NCBI GenBank assembly: GCA_900708905.1
Contig: CAADRB010000088.1
Span: forward strand, 314,873-378,872
Length of the DNA: 64,000 bases
DNA from: Hymenolepis diminuta
Lineage: Eukaryota > Platyhelminthes > Cestoda > Cyclophyllidea > Hymenolepididae
Direction of reading: 5' to 3'
Position 1 is the stretch's first letter, and each line of letters opens with the position of its first letter. The notes beneath the pieces were generated by a model, which saw nothing but the letters and a program-made list of their open reading frames with translations, made no database searches and was not told where the DNA came from. This document shows positions 45,866 to 58,900 of this stretch, piece after piece. A program made the position numbers and the translations under genes.

Positions 45866-46942
45866 ATGCATCAAAAACAATTTCGTATTTTAATTTTACA
45901 TTGCTTCTTGATGGGAAAAATTGCCGTTCAAGCGAAGCAATGGCTTGAAAAGTGCTATGGAGACTCCGCCCCATCAGAAACAACAATAAAAGGTTGGTTT
46001 GCTGACTTCAAACGTGGTCGTAGAGACACCGATGATGCAGAACGCAGTGGACGTCCAAATGAGGCGGTAACACCAGAAAACATACAAAAATTCCACAAAA
46101 TCGTTTTGAATGATGGAAAAGTGAAGTTGCGTGAGTTAGCTGACANNNNNNNNNNNNNNNNNNNNNNNNNNNNNNNNNNNNNNNNNNNNNNNNNNNNNNN
46201 NNNNNNNNNNNNNNNNNNNNNNNNNNNNNNNNNNNNNNNNNNNNNNNNNNNNNNNNNNNNNNNNNNNNNNNNNNNNNNNNNNNNNNNNNNNNNNNNNNNN
46301 NNNNNNNNNNNNNNNNNNNNNNNNNNNNNNNNNNNNNNNNNNNNNNNNNNNNNNNNNNNNNNNNNNNNNNNNNNNNNNNNNNNNNNNNNNNNNNNNNNNN
46401 NNNNNNNNNNNNNNNNNNNNNNNNNNNNNNNNNNNNNNNNNNNNNNNNNNNNNNNNNNNNNNNNNNNNNNNNNNNNNNNNNNNNNNNNNNNNNNNNNNNG
46501 GATGTGCGTGGTGTAATATTCATCGACTATCTTGAGAAAGGAAATACCATCAATAGTGAATGTTATGTAGCATTATTGGAGCGTTTGAAGGCCGAAATTG
46601 CAAAGAAACGACCGCATATGGCAAAGAAAAAGTGTTGTTTCATCAAGACAACGCACCGTGTCACAAGTGAATCAAAACAATGGCAAAACTACATGAATTG
46701 AAATTCGAATTGCTCCCACATCCACCGTATTCGCCAGATTTGGCTCCTAGCGACTACTGGCTGTTCTCAGACCTGAAAAAATGCTCGCCGGTAAGAAATT
46801 TTGCACGAATGAAGAGGTTATCGCTGAAAGTGAGGCCTATTTTGAGGCAAAAGAAAAATCGTTCTACAAAAGTGGTATTGAAATGTTAGTGCGGCGCTGG
46901 AATGATTGCGTTGCTCTTGATGGAGATTACGTTGATGAATAA
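45866..46942 (+). pseudogene. Mariner transposase, broken copy
   Basis: ATG at 45866; stop TAA at 46940-46942; usual length near 350 codons. The N-terminal part has the helix-turn-helix region (AKQWLEKCYGDSAPSETTI..W) and the GERSGRP-type linker. After the gap come FIDYLEKGNTINS, the HQDNAPCHK region with the second catalytic D, and HPPYSPDLAPSDYWLF with the third. The first catalytic D would be in the N gap. Three lesions are visible: a one-base loss in the A run near 46626-46632, a TGA at 46668-46670 where a serine codon is expected, and a one-base loss in the A run at 46776-46781. This copy cannot make a full transposase, though its ends could still be moved by another copy. Confidence 0.92.
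46146..46499. other. Assembly gap (354 N)
   Basis: An unbroken run of N inside the transposase gene. It probably reflects failure to assemble a high-copy element; the length may be an estimate. Confidence 1.
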
Positions 46943-46975
46943 AGCTAATTTTGAACCAAAAAAATGTGTTTTCTT

Positions 46976-47006
46976 TGTTAGGCCCGGGACTTTTCAGCTC
47001 ATGTGT
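46976..47006 (-). repeat. Mariner right terminal inverted repeat
   Basis: Reverse complement of the left repeat, followed by the target-site TA at 47007-47008. Confidence 0.9.
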
Positions 47007-50000
47007 TACTGGCATATTTTGCAAGTGTTGATTTTAACATAAAAAACGCGTACGAAATGTGGTTTTAGCTGTTCGGAGATTTGGTTATTTATATTACCAT
47101 GCCTACACATATGTACATCTAAATGATTGCTTACTAGTAAAAAATGTAATAAGCAAATTTTGCTAATAGGTTTATTACCCTGCCCGGTATGATGGAATAG
47201 GTCAATCATCAATTTAGCAGTTGAACGCGTCTTTAAAATCAATTCATTTGCTTCCTTTTATACTCGAATGCAGAAAGGTGAGACTAACGACGATTTGTTA
47301 GCATAGTATGGCTCACTGAAGTTCAACTAAGATGAATGTATATTTTATTGATTATAATTGAAGTTTTAAATTGGGACCTCGTTGTCCTTTTTTTCTTATT
47401 AGAGAAGACATACACATGCTGAGTCAATTTAAATCACAAACTGGATATAAGGAGGATCAAAAAGAATAGATGATGGGTGTATTGATTAATAAATAAACCA
47501 ATAGGAGTTTGCAAAATTACAAGGGGGCAAGCAGTTCAAACAATAATCAGTGTACAGACATTCTTGTATTTCCTCTTCATTTCGGCACGAGAGTGACCTG
47601 AGTTAAAAAATATATAATTATTATCCGTGGTATCTCAAAAAATTATACATTTTTTTAATAATGGAGACTGACAGAAGCTATTTAATCAATGTCAGAGAGT
47701 TTTAGAGTAAATTGAGAATCAAAGGCTTCCTGAACCTGTATTCTGAAAGTGTCAGGATACCTGCATTTTAATTCCCTTTCCTGATGTTTTGAATTATGTT
47801 TATCATCTCTTCATTAAAATTCCGGGTGGCATATTTTCAAATGATCTCGTGACCACCCTTTTCATATAACTTTTGTAGCAGCCATTAATTGATCAGGAAA
47901 GTCTTCTAGTTTGTGGAACATATGCATTTTGATGTTGGTGTGTTCATCCTTGTCTACCCAATTCACACGCTTTTGCGAAGACTATTTTCCTTTTTTCTAT
48001 ACCTTTTATTTGTGGTTGGTATTCTAGTAAGAGCGGGATAGACTTGTTATTAGACTCCTGCATCCACTTTTCACCCCCATTTTCACTCCTGCATTGAGTT
48101 GCCTAAGCCAGCTTTTTGTTTGCTTAAGCTTTAGGTTTTCATAATTTCAGTAATTTGGAATTCAAAAAAGTTTGACGATTGTATCACCTTTTTGTGCAAA
48201 GGTTATGCCTACACTTTTGTAATTGTGCGGCGAGGTTTCTCAGAGCAATTTAAGACCCATTTGTCGTCTGTTGTACAAGCCCAACATCATCCTTCGAGCT
48301 CTTTTCTGAACGGCCCTTAATTTATTATCATCAGCCTTGTGATAGACAATAGTCGACAAAGGAAAAGAATATGTCAAGTAGTCTTGCTCGAGCTTTAATC
48401 GAAAAAATTCGTAAACAAGGAAAGAAAGTACGTTACCCAGTTTTTGCCATTCTACTTTGGTGCCCCTCCTACATTTTTTATTATTAAGTGACAGTCCCTT
48501 TTACTTTACTGTCAAGTTAATTGACAACCACTGAGCCTTAACAATCAACTTTGTAATATATTCATAAGAATAACATCGCTCATACTTTCTTGCATGTTAT
48601 CCTGCGGTTAAATGCATTCTTGTTCATTCAGTTCTATTGTTTTCTGTTCCCTTACATGATATTAATTCCTATTAGAGTACAACCAGTATCTAGGTGCTTA
48701 TTTGAGAACTTATTCCATACACTTTAGTTCAAATATATTTCGAAACTTTGAAAGAATTTTAGCGTAATTTGCAGTAAATCTTATTGTTTTCTGAACACTA
48801 TTCAACAAGCATGGAAGTGCGGCTCTTTTTCTACGCATACGCCTATTTCATAACGAATTGCAACCGTGTTGCTGTCGTCCTAAAAGGAGAGGACCAAATT
48901 AATCACCTTGCATGGAATCTAATCAAATATTGGCTCACTGTTGTGAAATCAGTCATGAGAAATCCAATAAAGAGTCAGAAAATGGAATCGATAGTCTTAC
49001 TTTATCTCTAACGCCTAGAATTTTATTATCTGTAATTATTCATGTAACTCCATTTACAAACCTCAAAATTGTAAAGTTTAGAATGTGCTCAGTTGAATTT
49101 ACACAGTGATTCATTCATGTTTGGAAACTCTTGAGGAAGGAAAATGAAAAGAAGAAGAGGCTGAGGAAATTGTTCATTTCTTTTATTTCCAGCTGTCTCA
49201 GTAAAAATGATCAGATCACGAGACGCAGACGTTGCTAAGTGGGATTAAATAAATTTGATTGATATTGTGTTTTACTGTAGCTGCAAACCGATTGTATGTA
49301 ATTTTCCACCTTTTCATACCGCTTAATGCAGGACTCACTCCTGGGGCTTTATCAATTCACTCCTGTGTCTATTTCCTCAACTTGAGTTTGGCTCCCTTAT
49401 CGATTTGCGTTTTCGACTCCCTAGTTTCAAGGGTTGTCCTTACTTTTTCTTTTCCTATATATGTATTCTGTTGTATTTGTGTCCTTTCCACATTGTGTTA
49501 GGCCACAATATAAGGGACTGGGGAGAGTTTTGATTAAAAAGTTCTCTTTGTCGTAAATTTGGGATGTCTAATTGCTTCTTCTCTTTCAGTTATCAGTTGG
49601 AGTGGATGAATCCCTTTTGCAGAGGCACACATGACATTTTAATTCCCAACTTATAAACTTCGTTCTTTGTCAGTAGTAGTCAGACTTGTTTACTCTTAAA
49701 CAGTTAATTTTTTTCTGATAACAAAGTCCGATACATTACCACTAAATCTAAGAGTTACAACAGGGAAGTAAGATGACAATCCCTTTTATTATAACCGAAA
49801 TCAAAAATTAAATGCGGAAATAAAAGTAGATAGATTTCAAGGAAACCGCATATCTGGTATAATATTTAAAATAAAAAACGAGCTCAAATGTAATGTTTGA
49901 TATTGTATTACCATTTTTCGTAATCAATCATGGCAAGGTAAAACCTTCAAAATTGTTAATAATTGGAAGGAATCGAAACAGAAAAAAAGAGTAAAATAAT

Positions 50001-53000
50001 AAGGATTGAGAAGGAAGGAATTGACAAGAAGGTAAGAATAAAGTTGGAGTATTTTAATAGTTCTATATATTTTGCGAAGTTTCACATATCAGGATTTTCT
50101 CTGTGTGATTAACTTGAGTATTTGATCATGCTATTTCAGCACACTTTACGCAAGCAAAGATACTAATAAGTTGATAGTAGCTTACATGATTTTAACGGAG
50201 CGGAGTTCGTTAGAGTTCACTCAATGTTAAATCTTATTAATGACAGGAATATAAAATCTTTTAGTGATGAGCATATTTATGCAAATACTGTTTTGTACGT
50301 CCCATTATTGAGTAGATAAATGGAGTATTATTATCATTAATGATAGAAAGTTGCTATCATAGGACTCAACCGCAGAATTACTAATTACAATCGAGCGTCC
50401 TATCGATGTTCTAGAGGCTTTCATTTAAGAAATGGTGAATTTTTACGGTAACTGATTGTTCCAGACAATAACAACTGCAGTATCAAAGGAAAAATTAATA
50501 TTATTATGAATGAATCCGGGCATCAATTATTGCGAGTTCCAATTTCTGAATATATCAATTTTACAAAGGGATGTATCCTGCCAAAACCCTACACCCTTTC
50601 ATGGTCCATGAGAATCAGATCCTCCCCTTTTTCCAAAAGATTAATGAAAAAGAAGGTAGTTTAAAAATATAAAGAGTTTAAGGACTTATTATGATTATTA
50701 ACGAAATGGTAAAGAAAATACCATTTTGACTCCAAATTTTACCGATCGATACTGTTTCCAGATCTCCAAGCTCCGCCAGTACTTAAAAATGTAATTATTA
50801 TTTCATTATTTACGGTGTTATTTTGATCAGAATATCTTTTGAAATAGAAATTTTGCATGAATGAAATTCACTAAAGTGTTTTTGATGTCACCAAATGGAA
50901 TTCATGGAAATCTCTTACGGTAAAGTTGTGAAACCCTCTTAGAATTTTGTTTCGTTCTAATTAATATGTCTGTCTGGATAAGGTAACGGGGTTTTATGAA
51001 AACTGGCTTTTTAGTCTTACTTACCATTCCGAATGTCTGCTCGCGTCTATCCAGCCCGACAAAAGGTGTGGGTTTCAGAAAGCCATGATGAGGTTACGAG
51101 AAGTCCGCTTGATTTCGCACGAGATGGATGAGGATTGCAAGTTGGTTGCGTAATATGCACATCTACATGTGGAAGCCTCAGTGACGCAAAATGATCGTTC
51201 TTTTGGCATTGAAACACATAATTCGATTTACGAATGCTCAAGATTAATTTAATGAATTCCAGTTTTAGCTAATCGAGTTCAAGGTTTAAGGACTTAACCG
51301 TTGTCCCTTTTTGCAAGAAATCAAAAAAATTTCTAATATCTAAACTTTACATTATTCATTAATCTATAAAGCTTACTAGGTATGAAAAATCAAATTTATA
51401 AAAATGATCTAAGTTATTCCATTTATCTCCTGAGACCTTCGGATGATATGGATATGACGGAAAATAAATGTAATCATCAGAGACGTCCCACTGTTGCTTC
51501 TCTCTGTCCAAAATAATTTAATTTTATAACATTATCCCCATAATTAACCTACGTTTTTAGTTATTGAATGATTTTGAACCAGAATTCCCTGTTTACTGTG
51601 CACCACTATCATGAGCAAAATGTAATAGCAAATTTAAAATTAGCAGAAATATTTGCCTAATTAAGCAAAATCAGTTTAGGTTCGTACTATAATCGAAAGT
51701 GCTTTAATATCGGTGTTTAACTCAGCGAATAGCATAAATTGTCGCAAATTTAATTCTTAGACCTTCAAGTGCCCGTTACTTTAGTGAACCTCCTGTGAGC
51801 TGGAGACGCAGCCGTTAATGTGTTCATATGTGAGGTCAGAAATGTGAATTTCTCGTCAGAGAGGATCAATGATGTAGCTATGTCAGATGAGTGTTTGGGA
51901 ACGCTTCTTTTAAAGGGCTTGAGAGCTGATGCAGTTGCAATACATGGAAAACAAACACATCCCTAGTGATGAAAGGAGTACTTTAAAGCTAACTGATTAA
52001 TATTTTCTTGTCATATGTGGTACTGTTATAATACTAAATTAATGCTTCTAAAATATTGTAACTCAACGTACTAATTTAAACTTTTCTTGAATTAATATTT
52101 TATAGAAAATAAATAAAACGATTTGATGCATTAGTATTTACGGTTAATGAAGTCAGACACAAAAGTATTATTATGTCATTCGGATTTGTTTATAAAAATG
52201 AGGCCGAAATCTTGAAGTTATTATAAATTACCACTTAAGTTTAATGCTGAAATCAGAATTCATTTTTTATTTGTAAAATTATCTTGATAATTTAGGGAGG
52301 ACTAAGTGTTTGAATTTAAAAACTGCCATTATTTCTTTCACTTTAAAAAACACGAATGAACTCAATCACTTCTAATGAAATTACCTCAGAAGGATATCTC
52401 AAATACATAATGGTAACGACCCAATCCGCTCGCTGCGTACTTTGTCCCATTTGGCTTTTCGCCAATTTCCTGTTTAGGACTAAGTTGCGGTGTATTCCTT
52501 AGATACGAAATGTCGGAATGCTAGAACAGAAGAAAATTATTTCTATGAACTCTATTATTTCGCAATTCCCATATTATTTAATGCCGAAGGTGTCTTTCGC
52601 ATTGTATTTGTCCTGTCAATGGTAATATACTGTTATCTGCTATTTCGCCCCATGTTAGGGAGCATAAAGCTATCATGGAACCTCTATCATTACTTCTTTA
52701 TTGTCTACTATTAACCGGTGCGAATGTTCAAGTAATAGACCTGAATTGAAAAGTACTAGTCTGTGATTACTGACAAGGTAAAAATGTGTGATCCTTTTAA
52801 TGCTCTTTTAACACGATTATATTTTTAGGCGTAAAATACTCTTGAATCATTAAATGAGACTCATAGGATTGGAACATTATGCACCAAGAAAATACACCTG
52901 GAATGAAATTAAGCTTTTATACATATTGACGTTCATCTATCAGTTAAAATTACCTCAAGCGGTATCGTTGGAGATTTTCGTAATCCATTTATGTTTTATT

Positions 53001-53600
53001 GTTTAAATAGAAAAATATTAAGTATTTTGAGAAATCGGTGTCGCTTTTACTATAACAACATCACTCCACACCTTTCCTCGTGTGTTTAGGCTGTGTAGTT
53101 GATACTGATCTCAAAATTCTGGAGACAGTAATATTTATCTACCTCTCTCATCGTAGTAAACATACATTGTGATGTCATTGTCACGGGTTAAGGGATGTAT
53201 TTTTTTAAACTCCTTTGCACACTTGAAATTTTTGCTTAAAGCGCTCTGGAGATGTCCCTTGCAATAGTCAAATGCGTTATGGACTCCCTTTTTTTCCCAT
53301 TTTGACCTCAAACATCATTTTTTCGTATCAATTTCAGATTTTTTTCTATCCGAGCAAAGAAATTTATCCGCTCATGCTTAAATTAAAATGTAAACTAATC
53401 AAGGTGATACACCGATATTACTTTTATTTTTATGGTAGGACGAAAGAAACTGCAAGGACAGCTTTAGGAAAACCGTTACGATCTGCTCTTCTCTGTAGGA
53501 TACCGTAGTCGATTCTTAAATTCTCTAGGACGTTGCATTAGTTATAAATAGAATCGGACAACATCACAATACATAACTATCCAAACCACCACATCAAAAA
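47007..53600. other. Gene-poor intergenic region
   Basis: About 6.6 kb, AT-rich, with only the weak reverse-transcriptase-like segment listed next. Open frames such as 49259-49501 and 52490-52714 are hydrophobic or low-complexity and show no domain. Confidence 0.45.
47860..48560 (-). mobile_element. Possible decayed non-LTR retrotransposon fragment
   Basis: On the minus strand, around 48370-48230, a broken frame reads SFPLSTIVYHKADDNKLRAVQKRARRMMLGL. The pattern Y....D..KL..VQ.RA.R...G is typical of the C-terminal end of reverse transcriptases of non-LTR elements. Stops and frame changes occur every 20-50 codons and no catalytic YxDD box was found, so the call is weak. Confidence 0.25.
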
Positions 53601-53619
53601 AAGGTACACATCTTCGTAT

Positions 53620-54640
53620 TGATAGGTTGACTTATCAGCTTGCAACATAAGTGAAAATTTTGTCAAAAATGCATTTATTTAGTGTTCAGTATAGTCACCA
53701 TTTCTATTAATTACATCTTCCTATCTTGCCATAGCTTTCTTATTCCCTCTTCATAGAATTTTATTAGTTTGGACTCAAAAAAGAAACTAGCTTCATTTCG
53801 ACCTCTTCTTTTGAAGTAAGCCTTTGTCCCATTAAATGAATCTGTAAGCTCCTGAAAAGATGGAAATCGGTTGATTCAAGAGGGGTAGAATGTGGTGGGT
53901 GATGTATGACTTCCCAGCCAAATTCTTCAACGAGATGTGTAGTTGCTCTTGAAGTGTGAGGTCTGGCATATCATGGTGCAGAATCACTCCTTTTTGATTG
54001 ATCAAAGAGGGCCGTATTCCTGCCCTTAGTTGCTTTTAAACGAGTTAGCTGCTGACGGTAAACAGTCCACTTCTTGATTGTGGAATTGGCTTTGAACTAC
54101 GACTTAGCCACTGTCTTTTGCGTTTAACCTTGTTGTTCACCACTCCTCCTTGCTGTCAGTTATAATTGGGTTTAAAAAAGGTGCCTGAAGTTGAGTTCAC
54201 GGGAACGCAGTGAAACACAACAGGTCACACACTGTTGCTTGTTCATTTCTGACAAATTGTGTAGGACCCATTTGTCAGCCTTTGAGACTTTCCCAACCAG
54301 ATCTTTTCATTTCCCTATATTTGGTCATATGGCGGCTTACGTGAAAGTTTTTGCTCGGTACTCTTGTAGTGCAGGTTGGATTTTCATAAATGGCAACTTG
54401 CAATTGCTCAGAATTTAGTTTTTTGAGCATCCTGCTTTCGGTTCGCCTTTCAGACTGAAGTCATCCTTTTTGAAATGTGAAACCACCTTCTGCATGCCCT
54501 TTCATTCACAGCATCATTTCCATAAGTGTCTTTGAGCGTTTTTGCTGCTGAGCTTGTCGTATTTCCTTGGTGAAATTCAAAGTGTAAAATATGCCTGATA
54601 TGCTCTTTAAGTGGAGTGCACATTAGGGCCAGAAATAGTT
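53620..54640 (-). pseudogene. Decayed mariner-family transposase, second lineage
   Basis: Reading leftwards from about 54625 the pieces come in transposase order: EHIRHILHFEFHQGN and SAAKTLKDTYGNDAVNERACRRWF (N-terminal helix-turn-helix), KRKRQWLS, TVYRQQLTRLKAT, HHDM/ARPHTS (second D region), FGWEVIHHPPHS and DFHLFRSLQIHL (third D region, the SPDLAPSD box degraded), and ESKLIKFYEEGIRKLW at the end. Many stops and at least one frameshift are present. The wording differs clearly from the element at 45688-47006, so it is an older, different mariner lineage. Possible left end near 53622 (ATAGGTTGACTTATCAGC); the right end could not be fixed. Confidence 0.8.
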
Positions 54641-55913
54641 ATTTATAACGATAATTATCACGCAATCTGAAGGAAGAAATGATATTTTATTAATTGCCAT
54701 GGAAAAGCATACGACAGTAACAAGCTAAATTGAAGTAATTGTGCACTAAATACAGCTCGAACATTGGACAGAACTTCTGTTACAACCTGATATATTTTAT
54801 GCCATTTACAACCGCAATGTAAATAAATTTGTTCGAATAAAAGGGAATTAAAAGAAGCAGGAATTAAAGAGTGAAAAATAAAGAATTCTGTAAAAAAGAA
54901 TTAATTTGAGGAAAATATTATTTTTTTATATGTAGCAAAAACTAAAGAACACTAGTCATTCCCAACTTTGGAGCGTTTGAATCGGCTTGAGCATAGTTTA
55001 AGAAACGGTCGAGTAACGATGGCAAATATTAACTTTTATTTGTATTTTTCTACCTGATTCTTTCAAAAGAAAAATTCTCATTTGTTCGATAGTAATGAAA
55101 AGGCCGAAATGATGAGCGCCACTGTCGCTGTTAATAGCCTATAAAATTTGATTAGTCAGCTAGGATTTGTAATTATACTCATCAGCAAGCATTCATTCAA
55201 TCCTCAATAAGCCTACGTCGATATGTTGATTTAATAAAATCTATTTTGTTCATTCCGCATTAGATTCTTCAGAAACTCTCCATTTCTCGCTCTCCGATGA
55301 CCTTATTTACATTTAGTTTCTTTATTTTAAATAGAAAAGGGATTTTGATTTATTTCAGTCCTTTATGAGGTAGATTTTTACTGTCTTACAGGCATTAGTC
55401 AATCACTAAAACGATCAAATATTGGTCGTAAATCACAGAAAACGCCACAATTGCAATTGTACGAGTTTAATTATTATATCTTTTAGGTTTTATTGATATA
55501 GATATGCATAAAGTGGACCATTCGCTTTCAGCTACGAGCCGCATTATGCTACCTAATCTTCGATCAAAAGGATGCTTTGCTGATATGTCCTGGTAGTATA
55601 ACAATTAACGTATTTATTTGAGAAGTCAGGAATTGCTGCACGCAATGAGAGGAATGGCCATCCACACTGAGTAATAAAAAGGTTAACAAAATTGGGGCTT
55701 CTCGCCAGGAGAGCACTATGATAATACTCTACCTATGATGAGTGTTTTAAAACATCTTAGAATTGATAGCTATCGTGCCGGTAAATAAGGAAATATGTAA
55801 AATATGTATTGAAGCAATACTTGAAATCATTAAAGTAAGGAGAGTAAGAAATGGCCAATTGGTAAAATATAGAAGAAATAGTGGAAGAAGAAAAGGGTAA
55901 ATCTTCGGCAGAG
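54641..55913. other. Intergenic region and 3' flank of the ZIP gene
   Basis: AT-rich with no gene seen. On the minus strand an AATAAA is present at 55618-55613, about 300 bases beyond the ZIP stop codon, a possible poly(A) signal. Confidence 0.4.
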
Positions 55914-58900
55914 CTAAAAGGCAAGGTGGTCGCTGGCGAGTGTAACTCCCAACACACATCCAAATCCCACCAATAGGCCTAGGCATTGAATGAGGAAAAG
56001 CCATGTTGAATTCTCATTTTTCTTCTCCTTCTCTTCAAGGGATTCACGCAGTTCCGGCAGCTAGGAGACAAGAAAATTAACCAGTTAAAATAATTCAAAC
56101 AATGTGGAAAGAAGAATTTAATTTAAACGTTTGCAAGTGCCTTGTTACTGAACGTTTGATAAACCTGAGGAGCAAAATGTTCCTATTCCTATTGGTTGCG
56201 AATATTGGCTTATACCAACTGATAAAGGAAATTGTGCCACAATCTGGGCAATTCCAGATACTTTCTTCCGCTCCACAAAAGAATAGTTTTTTTGCAATGC
56301 GCAATTAAAAAAGCGCAAATGAACGCAATTCTTCGCTTGTAAAAACATTCAACCATGATTCAATCGTTTTCAAAATTAACCTTTGATACATCTTAACCCT
56401 CCGAAATAAAAATAGTCCACTTTACTTTCGTATGTTATATATTCGTCTTCCACTTTCAGTAACTATAATTAAATGTCATTCTGAAAGCTACACCTCTCTT
56501 AGTCCAACACAAACTGATCAAATGACCTAAATAAATTACTTTTCCAAACGCTGGCCTATCAAGACATTACTTTATAAAAGAGGATGGTCAAATTAGTTTT
56601 CTAGAAAGAAAAAAGGATTAATTCTAAATAATATTTCACAAATGTAAAAGAATGTCAAAACTTGTTCTCAGAAACGTCTCAAGAACAAACATCACAAGTA
56701 ATTTCCCTTGCAAATTCAGATATACAAGTAATAACTCTGCATGTCAGGCAGATACACTAGATGCGTATTCAATATTATATGGTAATAAAAATCAACCGAA
56801 AAATAATAGAGTAGCTACTGGGTTTGATCGCCTTTCAAAATAATATGAGTCTAATTCTTAGAAACACTCAATAAATTAACGGAAATAACAATCTAACTGG
56901 TAAATAGGAATTTACATATTGCAAAAATTATTATTATTTTAAAGAGCCATTGAGATATCCTCCTTCATTTTAATAAACGAAAGCTATAATTAGGTACGAG
57001 CATTTTGATGGCCTCACAGTCATAAAATGTTGTCCGTCCAAATTATAAACATGTATCATTTCACGTGGTCCAAATCACGAGTAATTTTCAATTAATTTTT
57101 TTCTCAACGCAAATGACAAGCCAACTTTCATTCTCCATGACTCGTGACATTTTAATGAAAAAGGGACAATCAGTAACGATGTCAACAATCAAACTGTCAT
57201 GATGGTAATATAGACAAGTGGTGCCAAAGAGATTACATAAACTATCATTAGTATTTATAAGTCTGCTGCTCCAATCGATAAACACGTTATTAAGTAGCCA
57301 CTAAACTTAAACGGTGTGTACAGTTTGAAGACCAGTGTCTAGTCATATGATATACTCTCTAAGAGACAAGGTGCTCTGATTTAAATGGACTTCCCAATCA
57401 TCTAGTTTCTCTTATTTTATCGTTTAAGCAGTTGAGAATCAGAATTTAGTGGGATCGAAGGGATAAACGGAAATTACTGGAGCCAAAGAACCACTGAACT
57501 TGGCACTTACCATATCAGACAGACTGATGTAAAGGAAGAAACCACCACAGATCGCGAAGACGTAAAGAGCTCCCGCTGAAACCTCTCCGATTATAAGGCC
57601 AATGACCAGACCAATATAAGCTGAACAAGCAGATAAAAAATTAGAACAGATAGCCGCTCTAACTGAGAATCCAGAAGATATTAGAATGGCAAAATCACCT
57701 AGGGAAAAAAAACTCTTAAGATAAAAACTCTAACGCAATCGGGTTAATTGCAAATGTATTCCCTTACCCAACTCATGGGGTAATTCTTCAAATAAAATAC
57801 TCAAGGTAAGCGCGATTCCAATATGGGAACCTTCTGTGAAACCGACAGCAATGGTCATTCCATCCATGAGGTTATGAAAACTGTCACCGAAGAGAATCAT
57901 CCATGCAACAGGAGCAATCTGTGTGAACTTTTCACGCGTGAAGTATGAACAACAACGACACTTATGTCCCCGAAGAACAGTCTCGGATTTCTGGGAGATG
58001 TAGATACTTGAATTGGAGACACTGTTTTCCAATTCTGCGCTGTCGACCACGGAAATCTCAGGCTATAACCAAAAGCAGAGGGACGCATTATTTTGGTCCC
58101 TTAAAAGTTTGATATAATAAATAGGTGTAAAACTCACATTTGAGTCGTCATTAGCAGCATCCCAATTTTTCGAACTATCATCTGTTTTGATATCACTGTC
58201 GGATGATGTATCCCACTTAGTGAAATCAAATAAATGCTAATTAGCTTCATTAAAGGGCAAATATTCAGGAACATGACATGAATAATATCTGTGCTTATGA
58301 AATAAAAGATATACTGAAATTTAAAGCAACTCTATACCTTAGTAAAGCTACCTTAGTAGCCAGACCAAGATAGGCTAGATATCCACTCATCGAACGAATT
58401 ATCTTCTTAAGACGAGCATTTAACTAGTGAGAAGACCAAAAATTGGGTAGGAAAAATGCACAGTGGACAAGTGAATATGAATGAGAGGGGAAAAGAGGTA
58501 GGAAGAAGAATTACAAGGAAAGAAGTAGGCGTCAGTGCTAAGAGGGGGCAATTGGAATAGTGTGGAACAGGAAAAATAAGATGGGTTTTGAGACGCTAAC
58601 CGTTATATCCTCTCTAGATTGGAAGATGGGCAACAAATTAAAAATCACCAACTGACAATCAGGTCTGTCAGCCTGCCGGTGTTTTCCAAATATTTATCTT
58701 GGAATTCGCATCTTACCACCCCTCTTACTGATCAGTATTTAATCATGAGGTAGGCCAAATGGGGATCGATTTAATGACCTATCACTTGACAGATGAACAA
58801 GACGACCAATCCGCTACCAGTAAAATGCATTTTGTTGCCCACTCCCATTTGACTACTAATTGTTACTTTGAGAATTAGATACATCAATGTGCATCATATT

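Larger units (their letters stand above)
45688..47006 (+). mobile_element. Mariner transposon, irritans-type, with intact terminal repeats
   Basis: The element starts ACACATGGGCTGAAAAGTCC and ends in the reverse complement of ACACATGAGCTGAAAAGTCC; the inverted repeats are about 31 bp with two or three differences. TA dinucleotides flank both ends (45686-45687, 47007-47008), as expected for mariner insertion. Length is 1,319 bases including 354 N. The termini (GGCTGA.AAGTCCC.GG.CT) and transposase wording are those of the Himar1/irritans group. It lies in the intergenic region, so no host gene is hit. Confidence 0.93.

Noticed and set aside
46008..46523. Minus-strand open frame across the N gap
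   Set aside because: It is an artefact of N being read as open codons, antisense to the mariner transposase.
49259..49501. Hydrophobic, cysteine-containing open frame
   Set aside because: Composition follows the T-rich strand; no signal-anchor gene structure or homology is visible.
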